DNA from: Prochlorococcus sp. AG-436-K22
GTDB lineage: Bacteria; Cyanobacteriota; Cyanobacteriia; PCC-6307; Cyanobiaceae
Assembly (NCBI GenBank): GCA_003212555.1
Contig: QCPK01000001.1
Span: 1 to 64,000 of the forward strand
DNA length: 64,000 nucleotides
Direction: 5' to 3'
Below, piece by piece: positions 19,507-30,173 of this stretch; position 1 is the first letter of the stretch, and every line of letters begins with the position of its first letter. The notes beneath the pieces are model-generated. The model made no database searches. It was not told the origin of the DNA and saw only the letters and a list, made by a program, of their open reading frames with translations. Both the position numbers and the translations under genes were made by a program.

Positions 19507-20175
19507 TTATGGTCTTTTGCTATTTCTTATTCCTCTAATTGCATCAGCATAATTTGGCTGATTGAATACTCCTGAACCGCTAACTATTGCATTTGCACCC
19601 GCTTCTATTACTTTCCAGGCATTGCTTTCTTTGATTCCCCCGTCAACTTCTATCCAGGGGTCAAGACCTCTTTCATCGCAAAGTCGGCGAAGGTCACGAA
19701 TCTTATCAACTTGATTTTCAATGAAGCTTTGTCCTCCAAAGCCAGGATTCACACTCATTATTAAAACTAAATCGCATAAATCCAAGCAATATTCAAGAGT
19801 GTCAAGTGGGGTACTGGGATTTAGAACAGCGCCAGCTTTCTTACCTAAATCTTTTATTTGAGCTAGGTTTCTATGAAGATGTGGACAAGCTTCTACTTGT
19901 ACGTATATGTGGTCTGCTCCTGCTTTTGCGAAATCCCCAACATATTTTTCAGGCTCTACGATCATCAAATGAACATCTAGTGGCTTTCGAGTTACAGGCC
20001 TAAGTGCTTCAACAATTAGAGGACCTATTGTGATATTCGGAACAAATCGTCCATCCATAACATCGACATGAATCCAGTCGGCACCAGCTTTGTCGATTGC
20101 TTCAACTTCTTCCCCTAATCGTGCAAAATCTGCAGAAAGGATCGAAGGAGCTATGACAAGTGATTTAGAGCTCAT
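19507..20175 (-). CDS. rpe: ribulose-phosphate 3-epimerase
   Basis: Interconverts ribulose 5-phosphate and xylulose 5-phosphate in both the Calvin cycle and the oxidative pentose phosphate pathway. TIM-barrel motifs: [14 protein letters not shown] (residues 11-24), [14 protein letters not shown] near 35-48 with metal His and Asp, [11 protein letters not shown] near 68, [12 protein letters not shown] near 142-153, and the catalytic Asp in [10 protein letters not shown] near 177. 222 residues, complete. It is divergent from glpX with a 189-base spacer that should hold both promoters. Confidence 0.97.
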   Translation of the reverse strand: MSSKSLVIAPSILSADFARLGEEVEAIDKAGADWIHVDVMDGRFVPNITIGPLIVEALRPVTRKPLDVHLMIVEPEKYVGDFAKAGADHIYVQVEACPHLHRNLAQIKDLGKKAGAVLNPSTPLDTLEYCLDLCDLVLIMSVNPGFGGQSFIENQVDKIRDLRRLCDERGLDPWIEVDGGIKESNAWKVIEAGANAIVSGSGVFNQPNYADAIRGIRNSKRP

Positions 20176-20364
20176 CGATATTTTAAAAATTACTTTTTAA
20201 TTCTATTAAATAGCGGTTCATTAAAGGAAAAGTCCTTTCACTGATAAAGTTGTAAATTCAGCAGACAAAAATAGGCATATTTTTGATCAGAGAGTTTCTT
20301 CGATCATTTATAGTCATCCCATTATGGGTTCATTTGCTTAGCCCTCATTTATCAAAAGTTTAAA

Positions 20365-21369
20365 GTGGATCGCACTCTCATTCAGGAAATTCTCGAAGTT
20401 GTCGAACAGGCAGCTATAGCTTCTGCCGAACTAACTGGCCTAGGTAAGAAAGATGAAGCCGATGCTGCTGCAGTAGAGGCTATGCGTGAAAGAATGGGAA
20501 AAATTCAGATGCAGGGTCGGATTGTCATAGGAGAAGGAGAGAGGGATGAGGCCCCGATGCTCTATATCGGAGAAGAAGTAGGGAGTGGTTCAGGACCAGG
20601 AGTTGATTTTGCAGTTGATCCATGTGAAGGAACAAATCTATGTGCTAACAACCAACGTGGCTCCATGGCTGTTTTGGCTGCCTCAGATCGTGGGGGATTG
20701 TTTAATGCGCCAGATTTTTACATGAAGAAACTTGCAGCACCACCTGCTGCTAAGGGAAAAGTCGATATTCGTAAATCTGCTACTGAAAATATAAATATTC
20801 TTAGTGACTGTCTTGGGATTGCGGTAAATGAGTTAACTATTGTGGTTATGGATAGAGCTCGTCATAAAGAATTGATTTCAGAAATTCGTTCTACAGGAGC
20901 AAGAGTTCAACCTATCTCTGATGGTGATGTCCAAGCAGCAATAGCTTGTGGTTTTGCAGGCACAGGAACACATTGTTTAATGGGCATTGGTGCAGCACCT
21001 GAAGGTGTTATTTCTGCAGCAGCAATGAGAGCACTTGGGGGGCATTTTCAAGGCCAGTTAGTTTACGATCCAGCAATTGCTATGACAGAGGAGTGGGCCG
21101 ACTATACAAAAGAAGGAAATATTTCTCGACTTAATGAGATGGGAATAACAGATGGAGATAAAATTTATGAGGCAGATGAATTGGCATCAGGTGAAAATGT
21201 TGTCTTTGCTGGCAGTGGAATTACAGATGGACTTTTATTTAATGGAGTTAAGTTTGAGAAGGACTGTACACGTACTAGTAGTCTTGTAATTAGTACCCTT
21301 GATAACACTGCTCGTTTTACCAATACTGTTCACATCAAAGATGGTGCAAAAAGCATTGCTTTAAGTTAG
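20365..21369 (+). CDS. glpX: class II fructose-1,6-/sedoheptulose-1,7-bisphosphatase
   Basis: In cyanobacteria this GlpX-type enzyme hydrolyses both fructose 1,6- and sedoheptulose 1,7-bisphosphate and is the main Calvin-cycle bisphosphatase. Metal and substrate motifs are [17 protein letters not shown] (about residues 54-70) and [13 protein letters not shown] (about 89-101), followed by the [17 protein letters not shown] region. Length 334 is standard. The start is GTG 20365 ([17 protein letters not shown]). It is placed with rpe, glgC, gnd and pgl, a natural grouping of carbon partitioning genes. Confidence 0.96.
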   Translation: MDRTLIQEILEVVEQAAIASAELTGLGKKDEADAAAVEAMRERMGKIQMQGRIVIGEGERDEAPMLYIGEEVGSGSGPGVDFAVDPCEGTNLCANNQRGSMAVLAASDRGGLFNAPDFYMKKLAAPPAAKGKVDIRKSATENINILSDCLGIAVNELTIVVMDRARHKELISEIRSTGARVQPISDGDVQAAIACGFAGTGTHCLMGIGAAPEGVISAAAMRALGGHFQGQLVYDPAIAMTEEWADYTKEGNISRLNEMGITDGDKIYEADELASGENVVFAGSGITDGLLFNGVKFEKDCTRTSSLVISTLDNTARFTNTVHIKDGAKSIALS

Positions 21370-21403
21370 ACGCCTCTTAAATTGTTATTTACAAAATTTA
21401 CCT

Positions 21404-22714
21404 ATGAACATTGCTGTTGTCGGTCTTAGTCATCGGACAGCACCTGTTGAAGTCCGTGAAAAGCTAAGTATTTCTGATGATAATATTAAAGACTCTTTTG
21501 ATTCATTAAAGGAAAATGAACAAGTCATAGAGGTATCTATTCTTAGTACTTGTAATAGGCTTGAGATATATGCTTTAGTAAAAGATCAGGAATTAGGTGT
21601 TTCTGCAATTAAGGAATTCCTACTTAATCATTCTGGTTTAAATAAAGAAGATTTATACCCTCATTTGTTTAGTTTTAATCAAGCTGAAGCAGTTAATCAT
21701 TTGATGAGAGTTTCAGGTGGTCTAGATAGTTTGGTCTTAGGTGAAGGACAAATACTTTCTCAAGTTAAAAAGATGGTTCGGCTTGGACAAGAAAATCAAT
21801 CTCTTGGTCCAATATTTAATCGCTTACTTACTCAGGCAGTTAGCACAGGGAAAAGGGTACGTTCAGAGACAAATTTAGGTACAGGTGCTGTCTCAATTAG
21901 TTCAGCAGCTGTTGAACTTGCTCAATTAAAGCTTGGTCAATCTTTAGGAAAGGATCAATTGATAAGTCTTGAATCAGAGGAAGTTGCAGTTATTGGTGCT
22001 GGAAGAATGAGTCGTTTGCTTTTACAGCATCTTCATGCAAAGGGATGTTCCAGATTGACACTTTTAAATCGAACTTTGAAAAGGGCAGAATCCCTTGCTT
22101 CAGACTTTCCTGGTTTGGAGATTAAATGTGGACTTTTAGATGGTTTAGATGATTGCCTTAAATGCTCGACCTTGATTTTTACCAGTACCGCTTCAGAATC
22201 ACCAATTATTACGGCAGAGCGATTAAGCAATTTTGAAAGAAAAACAATTTTACGTTTGATAGATATTGGTGTACCGAGGAATGTCTCAGCAGATGTTTCT
22301 GATGTAAGTGGTTTTGAAGCTCATGATGTAGATGATTTGCAAGAGGTCGTTGCAAGAAACCAGGATGCACGTCAGAAGATGGCTCTTGAGGCTGAAACTC
22401 TAATTAATGAAGAGGCAAATACATTTTTAGAATGGTGGGCAAGTCTAGAGGCTGTTCCGATAATCAATCGTTTGCGCTCTAGTTTAGAAGCCATAAGAAA
22501 AGAAGAATTGCAAAAGGCTTTAAGTCGCATGGGACCTGATTTTTCAGCAAGAGAAAGGAAAGTTGTTGAAGCTTTAAGCAAAGGGATAATAAATAAGATT
22601 CTTCATACTCCTGTAACAAACCTGAGGGCTCCACAGCCAAGTGCTCAGCGTAAGGAAGCAATAAAGCTTGTTGAATCCCTTTTTGACTTAGGTGTTTCAG
22701 ACAATGATCCTTAA
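21404..22714 (+). CDS. hemA: glutamyl-tRNA reductase
   Basis: First committed enzyme of the C5 pathway to 5-aminolevulinate, feeding chlorophyll, heme and siroheme. The catalytic Cys50 is in SILSTCNRLEIYA; His near residue 100 and GGLDSLVLGEGQILSQVK follow. The NADPH domain has AVIGAGRMSRLL near residue 195-206, and the C-terminal helical dimerisation domain covers the last 110 residues. Length 436 is typical. It lies 34 bases after glpX and was probably regulated with central carbon and pigment supply; the window also holds chlP and pcb. Confidence 0.97.
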   Translation: MNIAVVGLSHRTAPVEVREKLSISDDNIKDSFDSLKENEQVIEVSILSTCNRLEIYALVKDQELGVSAIKEFLLNHSGLNKEDLYPHLFSFNQAEAVNHLMRVSGGLDSLVLGEGQILSQVKKMVRLGQENQSLGPIFNRLLTQAVSTGKRVRSETNLGTGAVSISSAAVELAQLKLGQSLGKDQLISLESEEVAVIGAGRMSRLLLQHLHAKGCSRLTLLNRTLKRAESLASDFPGLEIKCGLLDGLDDCLKCSTLIFTSTASESPIITAERLSNFERKTILRLIDIGVPRNVSADVSDVSGFEAHDVDDLQEVVARNQDARQKMALEAETLINEEANTFLEWWASLEAVPIINRLRSSLEAIRKEELQKALSRMGPDFSARERKVVEALSKGIINKILHTPVTNLRAPQPSAQRKEAIKLVESLFDLGVSDNDP

Positions 22715-22826
22715 AATTCTTGATTATTTTCACTGTGACTTTATGGAACCCTGCTTTAACTGTCTATTTAATTAGTATTTGGGACCATATTCAAGTAGGT
22801 TTGCAAAGTCTTTTTTTAGGTTTGGC

Positions 22827-24122
22827 ATGAAGAGAGTCTTAGCCATTATTCTTGGTGGCGGTAAAGGTTCACGTCTTTATCCTTTAACTAAAATGAGGGC
22901 TAAGCCTGCCGTCCCTCTGGCAGGCAAATATCGTTTAATTGATATTCCTATAAGTAATTGCATTAATTCGAACATTACCAAGATGTACGTATTGACGCAG
23001 TTCAATAGTGCTTCATTGAATAGACATTTAGCTCAGACTTATAATTTAAGTTCTCCGTTTGCTCAAGGTTTTGTTGAAGTCTTAGCGGCTCAACAAACAC
23101 CAGAGAGTCCTTCATGGTTTGAAGGTACGGCAGATGCAGTAAGAAAATATCAGTGGTTATTTCAGGAATGGGATGTGGATGAGTATTTGATTTTGTCTGG
23201 AGATCAACTTTACCGAATGGATTACAGCTTATTCGTTAATCATCACAGAGAGTCAGGAGCTGATTTAACAGTTGCAGCGTTGCCAGTTGATGGAGATCAA
23301 GCAGAAGGATTTGGGTTGATGAGGACGGATCAAAATGGAAATATTAAGGAGTTTAGAGAGAAGCCATCAGGCGATTCACTTAAGGCAATGGCAGTTGATA
23401 CTTCTCGTTTTGGGCTTTCTAAAGAGTCTGCTTGCCAGCGCCCTTACCTCGCTTCAATGGGGATTTATGTGTTTAGCCGTGCAACCTTATTCGATCTTCT
23501 TAACAAGCACCCAGCCCATAAAGACTTTGGCAAGGAAGTGATCCCTGAAGCATTGAATAGAGGCGATTCACTTAAAAGTTATGTTTTCGATGATTATTGG
23601 GAGGATATTGGAACTATTGGGGCATTTTATGAATCAAACTTGGCCTTGACCCAGCAACCTAAACCGCCTTTTAGTTTTTATGATGAAAAATTCCCTATTT
23701 ATACTCGTGCAAGATATTTACCACCATCCAAATTAGTTGATGCTCAAATTACTGATTCTATTGTTGGAGAAGGCTCTATCCTTAAGTCATGTAGCATCCA
23801 TCATTGTGTTTTAGGTGTTCGAAGCAGAATTGAGAGTGATGTAGTTTTACAGGATTCACTGGTTATGGGCTCTGATTTCTATGAATCCGGAGAAGAAAGA
23901 CTTGCTTTAAGGGATGGTGGGGGAATACCTTTAGGCGTTGGTCAAGGAACTACTGTTAAACGAGCAATCTTGGACAAAAATACTCGAATTGGAGAAAATG
24001 TGACGATCATTAATAAGGATAATGTTGAGGAAGCGGACCGCTCTGATCAAGGCTTTTATATTCGAAATGGGATTGTTGTAGTCGTAAAAAATGCAAGTAT
24101 TTCTGATGGAACCATTATTTGA
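22827..24122 (+). CDS. glgC: glucose-1-phosphate adenylyltransferase
   Basis: ADP-glucose pyrophosphorylase, the regulated step of glycogen synthesis. The start is placed at ATG 22827 ([20 protein letters not shown]), where the catalytic P-loop-like motif begins; the longer frame from 22779 adds 16 unconserved residues. [20 protein letters not shown] and the substrate-binding [11 protein letters not shown] follow, with [13 protein letters not shown] and the C-terminal left-handed beta-helix (about 295-431) that carries activator contacts. 431 residues is the normal cyanobacterial length. Confidence 0.97.
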   Translation: MKRVLAIILGGGKGSRLYPLTKMRAKPAVPLAGKYRLIDIPISNCINSNITKMYVLTQFNSASLNRHLAQTYNLSSPFAQGFVEVLAAQQTPESPSWFEGTADAVRKYQWLFQEWDVDEYLILSGDQLYRMDYSLFVNHHRESGADLTVAALPVDGDQAEGFGLMRTDQNGNIKEFREKPSGDSLKAMAVDTSRFGLSKESACQRPYLASMGIYVFSRATLFDLLNKHPAHKDFGKEVIPEALNRGDSLKSYVFDDYWEDIGTIGAFYESNLALTQQPKPPFSFYDEKFPIYTRARYLPPSKLVDAQITDSIVGEGSILKSCSIHHCVLGVRSRIESDVVLQDSLVMGSDFYESGEERLALRDGGGIPLGVGQGTTVKRAILDKNTRIGENVTIINKDNVEEADRSDQGFYIRNGIVVVVKNASISDGTII

Positions 24123-24277
24123 ATAATTAGAATAATCTTGCTGTGAGATAAATATAGAATTATTTCCTAAAATTTTTCCTGAGGCTAAGAATGGTTCATT
24201 CCTGACATTTAATGTGAAATGGCAGCATATTTTTCTTACGTTCGTCACACTTGTCAAAGTTGATAAATGACTTTCAT

Positions 24278-25696
24278 ATGTCCAAGGCACATTTTGGCTT
24301 AGTCGGTCTTGGCGTAATGGGAGAGAACCTCGTCCTTAACGCTGAGAGAAATGGTTTCTCTAGTGTTGTTTTTAATCGAACTTATTCAAAGACGGAGGCT
24401 TTCCTGAAAGGCAGAGGAGCTTATAAGGCAATATCTGGAGCAGTTGATATCAAAGACTTTGTTAATAAGTTAGAGAGACCTAGGAGAATCTTGATGATGG
24501 TTAAGGCTGGTCCTGCTACTGATGCGGTTATTCAACAAATTTCTCCTTTTTTAGAAGAGGGCGATCTGTTGATTGATGGTGGAAATTCCTTATTCTCAGA
24601 CACTGAAAGAAGAGTTGAGGAATTGGAAAGTAAAAGCTTTGGTTATATAGGAATGGGTGTATCAGGTGGATCAAAAGGAGCTCTGGAAGGGCCAAGCATG
24701 ATGCCTGGAGGAACAAAGGCTTCTTATGACGCTATTGAAAGTTTGCTAACAAAAATGGCAGCCCAAGTTGAAGATGGTCCTTGTGTTACATACATAGGTC
24801 CTGGAGGCTCAGGACACTTTGTAAAGACAGTGCACAACGGCATTGAATATGGACTTGAGCAAATACTTGCTGAAGGTTATGACCTGATGAAAAGATTATG
24901 TGGAATGAATTGCGAAGCTATTGCTGATGTCTTTCAATTTTGGAATTCTAGTGAAGAGCTATCTTCTTATCTTGTTGAGATAACAGAAATTTGTTTAAGG
25001 ACTAAAGATCCAGAAGATGGTTCTGATTTAGTCGAAAAAATAATGGATAAGGCTGGGCAAAAAGGTACAGGTTTATGGACAGTAGTTAGTGCATTGCAAT
25101 TAGGAGCATCTGTCCCAACCATTTATGCTTCTCTTAATGCTCGAGTTATGAGTTCGATGAAATCTCAGAGAGAAAAGGCAGAAAGTATTTTAGGTTCTAA
25201 ATCCTTCAGCAATTCTAATTTAGGCTCTATTTCAGATGGTATGGCACCCATTATGGATGCTGTCACATTGTCTACCATTGCTAGCTATGCTCAGGGTATG
25301 GAGATTCTAAAGTTGGCATCTGAAGAATATAACTACAACCTGCATATGCCATCTATCGCACAGATTTGGAAGGGAGGTTGTATTATTCGCTCAACTCTTT
25401 TGAAAAGAATACAAGATGCTTTTAAGCGTGATTCACAATTGCCAAACCTATTACTAGACCCTTGGTTCGCTAACCAGGTAACTCTTAGATTACCTGGATT
25501 GACGAGAGTCGTTTCTATTGCTAATCAAGCAGGTGTTCCTGTTCCATGCTTTAGTAGTACGCTTGATTATATAAATAGCTATAGTTCCTCACGTTTACCT
25601 CAAAACTTAGTTCAAGCTATGCGCGATTGCTTTGGATCTCATACATATGAACGTATAGATAAAACAGGGGCTTTTCATACAGATTGGATTAAATAA
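24278..25696 (+). CDS. gnd: 6-phosphogluconate dehydrogenase, decarboxylating
   Basis: Oxidises 6-phosphogluconate to ribulose 5-phosphate with NADP+, giving NADPH in the dark. Start at ATG 24278 (MSKAHFGLVGLGVMGENLVL) because the nucleotide-binding fold begins at once; the frame from 24251 adds nine residues. Motifs: GVSGGSKGALEGPSMMPGG, the catalytic KTVHNGIEYGLEQ, and the family C-terminal Arg/His in FGSHTYERIDKTGAFHTDW. 472 residues. Only two bases separate it from pgl, the preceding step in the pathway. Confidence 0.97.
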   Translation: MSKAHFGLVGLGVMGENLVLNAERNGFSSVVFNRTYSKTEAFLKGRGAYKAISGAVDIKDFVNKLERPRRILMMVKAGPATDAVIQQISPFLEEGDLLIDGGNSLFSDTERRVEELESKSFGYIGMGVSGGSKGALEGPSMMPGGTKASYDAIESLLTKMAAQVEDGPCVTYIGPGGSGHFVKTVHNGIEYGLEQILAEGYDLMKRLCGMNCEAIADVFQFWNSSEELSSYLVEITEICLRTKDPEDGSDLVEKIMDKAGQKGTGLWTVVSALQLGASVPTIYASLNARVMSSMKSQREKAESILGSKSFSNSNLGSISDGMAPIMDAVTLSTIASYAQGMEILKLASEEYNYNLHMPSIAQIWKGGCIIRSTLLKRIQDAFKRDSQLPNLLLDPWFANQVTLRLPGLTRVVSIANQAGVPVPCFSSTLDYINSYSSSRLPQNLVQAMRDCFGSHTYERIDKTGAFHTDWIK

Positions 25697-25698
25697 AA

Positions 25699-26412
25699 AT
25701 GGCTAATTTTGATATACAAAAAGTTGAAGATCAAGAGGATCTAGCTTGCTTAGCTTCTCAATTAATTAGTGATCAAATTAAACTTGGTTTAAAGCATAAA
25801 GATAACTTCCAGATGGCTCTTTCCGGAGGCTCAACGCCTCGCAAGACTTATGAGCTCTTAAGAGAAGAAATACTCCCTTGGAATCGAGTTGAAATAATGT
25901 TAGGCGATGAGAGGTGGGTTCCTTGTGATGATGAGTCAAGCAATGCTCTAATGCTTCGGCAGACTTTACTTGCATCTGGGCCTGGATCTCAAGCGACTTT
26001 TTATCCTACGCCTACTGTTGAATTTAAAACTCCACAAGAGAGCGCTAGAGAGTTTTCTCAACTAATAAAAAGAATTTTCAACAACGATTTACCTTGTTTT
26101 GACTTAATTCTTCTTGGACTTGGTGAGGATGGGCATACCGCCTCTTTGTTTCCAGGAACTACATCTTTAAATGTAAGAAATTCTCTGGCAACCGTTAGTA
26201 CTGGGAAAGCAAAAGAACGCATAACACTTACGTCTGGTGTTCTTAGCTCTGCTTCAAAAGTTATTTTCTTAGTTAGTGGAGCAGGCAAACAAACAGCACT
26301 AAAGCGTTTGTTAGATCCAAATGAATCATATGAGAGAACACCCGCAAAGTTGGTAAAACCTGATTCTGAAATTGTTTTACTAGTTGATAAAGCTGCGGCT
26401 GCTTTAATTTGA
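25699..26412 (+). CDS. pgl: 6-phosphogluconolactonase
   Basis: Hydrolyses 6-phosphogluconolactone in the oxidative pentose phosphate pathway, just before Gnd. The glucosamine-isomerase-like fold shows QMALSGGSTPRKTYELL near residue 40-56, MLGDERWVP near 75, and the catalytic LGLGEDGHTASLFPG near 140-154. 237 residues, complete. ATG 25699 lies two bases after the gnd stop, so the two are a translational pair. glucose-6-phosphate dehydrogenase (zwf) is not in this window. Confidence 0.96.
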   Translation: MANFDIQKVEDQEDLACLASQLISDQIKLGLKHKDNFQMALSGGSTPRKTYELLREEILPWNRVEIMLGDERWVPCDDESSNALMLRQTLLASGPGSQATFYPTPTVEFKTPQESAREFSQLIKRIFNNDLPCFDLILLGLGEDGHTASLFPGTTSLNVRNSLATVSTGKAKERITLTSGVLSSASKVIFLVSGAGKQTALKRLLDPNESYERTPAKLVKPDSEIVLLVDKAAAALI

Positions 26413-26489
26413 TATGAACCTATTTATTGCTTTCTTGTCAAGCTTTTCAGTCCATTTACACCTAATTATTTTTTTGAAAGGATGACAAA

Positions 26490-27044
26490 ATGTCCAAAGA
26501 AAATATCTTAATTGCTGACTCAAAAGACTTCTCAACGTGGAGAATGATCAACGATACTATTATGGGTGGCTCTAGTGAAGGAAGATGTAAAGTAACTTCT
26601 GCCGGAATTTCTTTAGAAGGGACTTTGATTGAAGAGAATGGTGGTTTTGTTAGCTGTTGTTCACCCTTGTTCTCTCCATCACTAGATTTTTCAGGTTTCC
26701 GTGGAATTCAAATTAACATTGATGGGCAAGGTAGAACACTGAAAATTGCAATTGCTTGTGAGGGGAATTTTAGTCGGCTAACACAATTCTTCTCAACCGG
26801 AATTCGATGGGTAGCAGAAATAGAAACAAACAAATTCGGAACTACAGTTAGTGAAATTCCTTTTGAAACTTTCTTGCCCACTATTCGAGCTAAGCCTGTT
26901 GGATTTCCTCTTGAGTTTAAATCCAGTTCGATCACACAAGTTCAACTACTTCATTCTAGGTTTGGAACTGACGGAGCAATAAATCCAGGCTTCAAACCAG
27001 GGCCCTTTTCTATACTTCTTCGTTCTATAAGTGCATATTCTTGA
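26490..27044 (+). CDS. CIA30-family protein
   Basis: 184-residue protein with the CIA30 beta-jellyroll fold (named after mitochondrial complex I intermediate-associated protein 30). Typical features are the opening DFSTWRMINDTIMGGSSEGR (16 of these: WRMINDTIMGGSSEGR), the second strand set GFVSCCSPLF, and the central GFRGIQINIDGQGRTLKI. A good Shine-Dalgarno, aaaggatg, precedes ATG 26490. In cyanobacteria these proteins have no firm role; links to complex assembly or sugar binding are inferred from the fold. Confidence 0.82.
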   Translation: MSKENILIADSKDFSTWRMINDTIMGGSSEGRCKVTSAGISLEGTLIEENGGFVSCCSPLFSPSLDFSGFRGIQINIDGQGRTLKIAIACEGNFSRLTQFFSTGIRWVAEIETNKFGTTVSEIPFETFLPTIRAKPVGFPLEFKSSSITQVQLLHSRFGTDGAINPGFKPGPFSILLRSISAYS

Positions 27045-27432
27045 GTCTACTCATGATATTTTAATGGAGATTGCTAAGGCATGTGATCATTGTCTTAAGC
27101 CTTGGAGGCATTCTATTATAGATAACTCTGCCACTTCGCCATCTGAGTCATCGGACGAACTTATTGATCTAACACTAAAAGTAGAATGCAGGGGTGATAA
27201 TGGCCAGCGTTATCCACGAAATGACCTTGAACTAGAAATTTATAAAAGTGGTTCGGATTTAAGTATTACTCTCGCTTGGCCCTTTTACCCTAATAGGCCA
27301 ATCCTTTGGCATGGAAGGCATTCGATTTGGATGGATCCTATAAATGGTAAACGTTCATCAACTCCTGTTGAAGGATCTTCTCTAGAGGCATTGGCTAGAA
27401 GACTTAGATCTCTTTTTCTAACAGAAGAGTAA
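27031..27432 (+). CDS. conserved hypothetical protein, about 133 aa
   Basis: The frame from GTG 27031 overlaps the CIA30 gene by 14 bases; ATG 27064 is an alternative start that avoids the overlap. It is a small, probably beta-rich, protein with CDHCLKPWRHSI near the start, then ECRGDNGQRYPRNDLELEIY and a Trp/Pro-rich strand LAWPFYPNRPILWHGRHSIW. It looks like a family confined to cyanobacteria, but I cannot name it. It is convergent with ilvD. Confidence 0.7.
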   Translation: MHILESTHDILMEIAKACDHCLKPWRHSIIDNSATSPSESSDELIDLTLKVECRGDNGQRYPRNDLELEIYKSGSDLSITLAWPFYPNRPILWHGRHSIWMDPINGKRSSTPVEGSSLEALARRLRSLFLTEE

Positions 27433-27441
27433 GATATGTTT

Positions 27442-29112
27442 TTAATCTTGATCTGTAATAGCTCCTTTACTTGAGCTGCTAACTAAACGAGCATATTTTC
27501 CAAGAATACCTTTTGTATATTTGGCTGTTGGCTTAACCCATTTGGCCCTTCTCTCAGCAATTACCTTTTCGTCAACATTTAGTTGAACAAGCTTTTGATT
27601 GGCGTCAACTGTAATACTGTCGCCATTTTCAATTAATGCAATATTTCCACCAATAGCAGCTTCGGGAGCAACATGGCCAACGACAAGACCATAAGTTCCC
27701 CCACTAAATCGTCCATCGGTAATTAGAGCAACCTTTTCACCAAGCCCTTGCCCAACGATTGCTGAAGTTGGAGCAAGCATTTCTCTCATGCCTGGTCCCC
27801 CAACTGGTCCCTCGTTCCGAATAACTACAACATCACCTGCATGGATTGCTTTATGTAGAATTGCTTCTAGACAATCTTCTTCGCTTTCAAATACTTTTGC
27901 AGAACCAGTCAGTACAGGTTCTTTTATGCCACTGATTTTCGCAACACTACCTTCGCTCGCAATATTACCTTTCAGAATTGCTAAATGCCCTTTTTTGTAA
28001 ATGGGCGAATTTATTGGGCGAATTACTTCTTGGTTTACTGCTGGCGTGTCAGGTATCTCTTCGAGAAGGTCTTTAATAGTCCTGTCTTCTATTGTTTTGC
28101 AATGTCCATGAATTAAACCGGCGTTAAGAAGTATTTTCATGACTTGAGGTATTCCACCGGCTTTATGTAGATCTACTGTTACGTATTTGCCACTTGGTTT
28201 TAAATCACAAAGAACAGGAACCTTTTGCCTGATTTTCTCAAAATCATCAATTGATAGATCAATTCCTGCAGAACCTGCAATAGCTAAAAGATGTAACACA
28301 GCATTTGTTGACCCTCCTACTGCCATAACAACGCTTATTGCATTTTCAAATGCTTCTTTCGTTAATAAGTCAAGTGGCCTAATATTTTTCTTGATTGCAT
28401 TGATAAGAGCATGAGCACTTCTTGCTGTGCTTATTAACTTTTCGTTGTCTTCTGCTGCCATGGTTGAGCTATAGGGAAGACTCAGCCCCATTGCTTCGAT
28501 GGCGGCAGACATAGTATTGGCTGTAAACATTCCTCCGCAACTGCCTGCACCTGGAATGCAATTCTTTTCAACTGCCAGCAAGGTTTCTTTTGATATCTTT
28601 CCACTAGTTAATTGACCTACTGCTTCAAAAGCACTGACAACAGTTAAATCTTTCCCGTTTAATCTCCCTGGTTTTATAGTCCCTCCATAAACAAATATTG
28701 AAGGTATATTCATTCTTGCCATAGCAATCATTGCCCCTGGCATGTTTTTATCACATCCACCAATTGCAAGTACACCATCCATACTTTGAGCATTGCAAGC
28801 TGTTTCTATTGAGTCTGCGATTACTTCCCTAGAAACTAAGGAATATTTCATCCCCTCTGTACCCATAGAAATACCATCACTAACTGTTATCGTTCCAAAC
28901 ATTTGGGGCATCCCACCACCTTTTTTAATAGCGTCTTCTGCCTTTTGAGCCAGTTGGTTTAATCCAATATTGCAAGGCGTAATAGTGCTATAACCATTTG
29001 CTATTCCAATTATCGGTTTAGTGAAATCTTCGTCACTAAAACCAACTGCCCTTAGCATTGCCCTGTTTGGTGCTCTTTGGACTCCTTGTGTTATTGCACT
29101 AGATCTAAGCAT
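27442..29112 (-). CDS. ilvD: dihydroxy-acid dehydratase
   Basis: Iron-sulfur dehydratase in valine, leucine and isoleucine synthesis. Cluster ligands are in [16 protein letters not shown] (about residue 117-132) and [19 protein letters not shown] (about 187-205); the third Cys is in [10 protein letters not shown] near residue 47. The C-terminal IlvD/Edd domain has [16 protein letters not shown] and [12 protein letters not shown]. 556 residues is full length. It is a separate minus-strand unit; leuB, another branched-chain gene, is 11 kb to the right. Confidence 0.97.
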   Translation of the reverse strand: MLRSSAITQGVQRAPNRAMLRAVGFSDEDFTKPIIGIANGYSTITPCNIGLNQLAQKAEDAIKKGGGMPQMFGTITVSDGISMGTEGMKYSLVSREVIADSIETACNAQSMDGVLAIGGCDKNMPGAMIAMARMNIPSIFVYGGTIKPGRLNGKDLTVVSAFEAVGQLTSGKISKETLLAVEKNCIPGAGSCGGMFTANTMSAAIEAMGLSLPYSSTMAAEDNEKLISTARSAHALINAIKKNIRPLDLLTKEAFENAISVVMAVGGSTNAVLHLLAIAGSAGIDLSIDDFEKIRQKVPVLCDLKPSGKYVTVDLHKAGGIPQVMKILLNAGLIHGHCKTIEDRTIKDLLEEIPDTPAVNQEVIRPINSPIYKKGHLAILKGNIASEGSVAKISGIKEPVLTGSAKVFESEEDCLEAILHKAIHAGDVVVIRNEGPVGGPGMREMLAPTSAIVGQGLGEKVALITDGRFSGGTYGLVVGHVAPEAAIGGNIALIENGDSITVDANQKLVQLNVDEKVIAERRAKWVKPTAKYTKGILGKYARLVSSSSKGAITDQD

Positions 29113-29160
29113 GGTTTAGTTGTTAGAGAAATTGTCGCTTCGTTTTTATTGAGTTTTAAA

Positions 29161-29460
29161 TTACTCATGTTCTCCTAAGTCTTCTAGTTGCTTCCTTACA
29201 TCTGCAATAGCAGCATTTAATTTTTCGACTCTCTCTTCTAATTTTTCGTTTTTCTTTTCACCTATAGATGTTGAAGAGGTTTCAAATGCTTCTGAGCCAT
29301 CTTGAATTCTAGGAGCGTAAAGCATTGCCTTTTGTTTCCTTGTTTGTTGTCTTCTTTCAGCTTCAGAAAATAGCCACCAAGCAAGTCCAGCTGCTCCTAA
29401 AATGGCACCACTTAAAAGAGAACCTAAGCTGCCACTCGATGACTCACGGTATGGATCCAT
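29161..29460 (-). CDS. small membrane-anchored coiled-coil protein, unknown function
   Basis: A 99-residue protein with a short Ser/Gly-rich head, one hydrophobic segment (LSGAILGAAGLAWWLF, about residues 16-31), a basic linker, and a charged C-terminal heptad-like helix (KLEERVEKLNAAIADVRKQL) that should form a coiled coil. The layout suggests an anchored scaffold, which is inference. It lies 48 bases upstream of the ilvD start on the same strand. No family name is known to me. Confidence 0.7.
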   Translation of the reverse strand: MDPYRESSSGSLGSLLSGAILGAAGLAWWLFSEAERRQQTRKQKAMLYAPRIQDGSEAFETSSTSIGEKKNEKLEERVEKLNAAIADVRKQLEDLGEHE

Positions 29461-29493
29461 AGTAAAATTTTGCCTTACTTAATACTAATGCGA

Positions 29494-30102
29494 TTAAGAA
29501 ATTATTGTATTAAGTCGAAGTGTTGGATTCCCTATTCCAGGAATAATCTTGCCTTCTTTTGTAAGTGTTGGGTCTACACAAGAAGCATATATTCTTAGGT
29601 CTGGAAACGATTCTCCAATTTTTTTCAAACCTTCACTGCAAGCCAAGCTTGTTATCAATCTTATTCGTTTTGAATCAATTTTTAGACCCTTAAGCTTGTT
29701 AATTGTTTGTACAACATTCTCACCCGAATCTATTTGATCAAAATAAATAATTATTCCAGTAGGTTCTTCGATAAATTGGGGTACTCCACCCAAGCATAAT
29801 CTTGCATTAGGAAGTATCTCCCTAGCTCCTTGCCACATTTGCAATCCGCCTGGGAGATTAGGGATGACTAAAATGGGAATATCTGTATTTATAAGAACTC
29901 CTTCAACAATTCCTTGCTCTGTTTGTATTTTCGTCTTTGCATTAGGTATCCAATCTCTTAAAGCTTCATATGTAAGCCACTTGCCTAATTGCTCTAATGC
30001 TGTTGCATAGATGGCAGGAGGACTTGTATCGATTCTAAGAATCGAAAGCCAATGACCAATTAATGGATGCGGTGGAATTACAACATGTAGTGTCATCGCC
30101 AT
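29494..30102 (-). CDS. upp: uracil phosphoribosyltransferase
   Basis: Salvages uracil with PRPP to give UMP. I place the start at ATG 30102 (MAMTLHVVIPPHPLIGHWL); ATG 30096 is equally possible, and the longer frame to 30126 is less likely. The cyanobacterial/plant-like type is recognisable by PPHPLIGHWLSILRI, the WLTYEALRDWIP segment, and the PRPP-binding IIIYFDQIDSGENVVQTI. The C-terminal uracil-binding PGIGNPTLRL is degenerate compared with E. coli Upp (which has GDAGDR), so substrate preference is less certain than the fold. Confidence 0.75.
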   Translation of the reverse strand: MAMTLHVVIPPHPLIGHWLSILRIDTSPPAIYATALEQLGKWLTYEALRDWIPNAKTKIQTEQGIVEGVLINTDIPILVIPNLPGGLQMWQGAREILPNARLCLGGVPQFIEEPTGIIIYFDQIDSGENVVQTINKLKGLKIDSKRIRLITSLACSEGLKKIGESFPDLRIYASCVDPTLTKEGKIIPGIGNPTLRLNTIIS

Positions 30103-30173
30103 AAGCCGTTTTCCTGTTCTTTGCAATAACGTGAATAAATAAATTACTAGCTTTTTGCTCTAATTAAAAATCT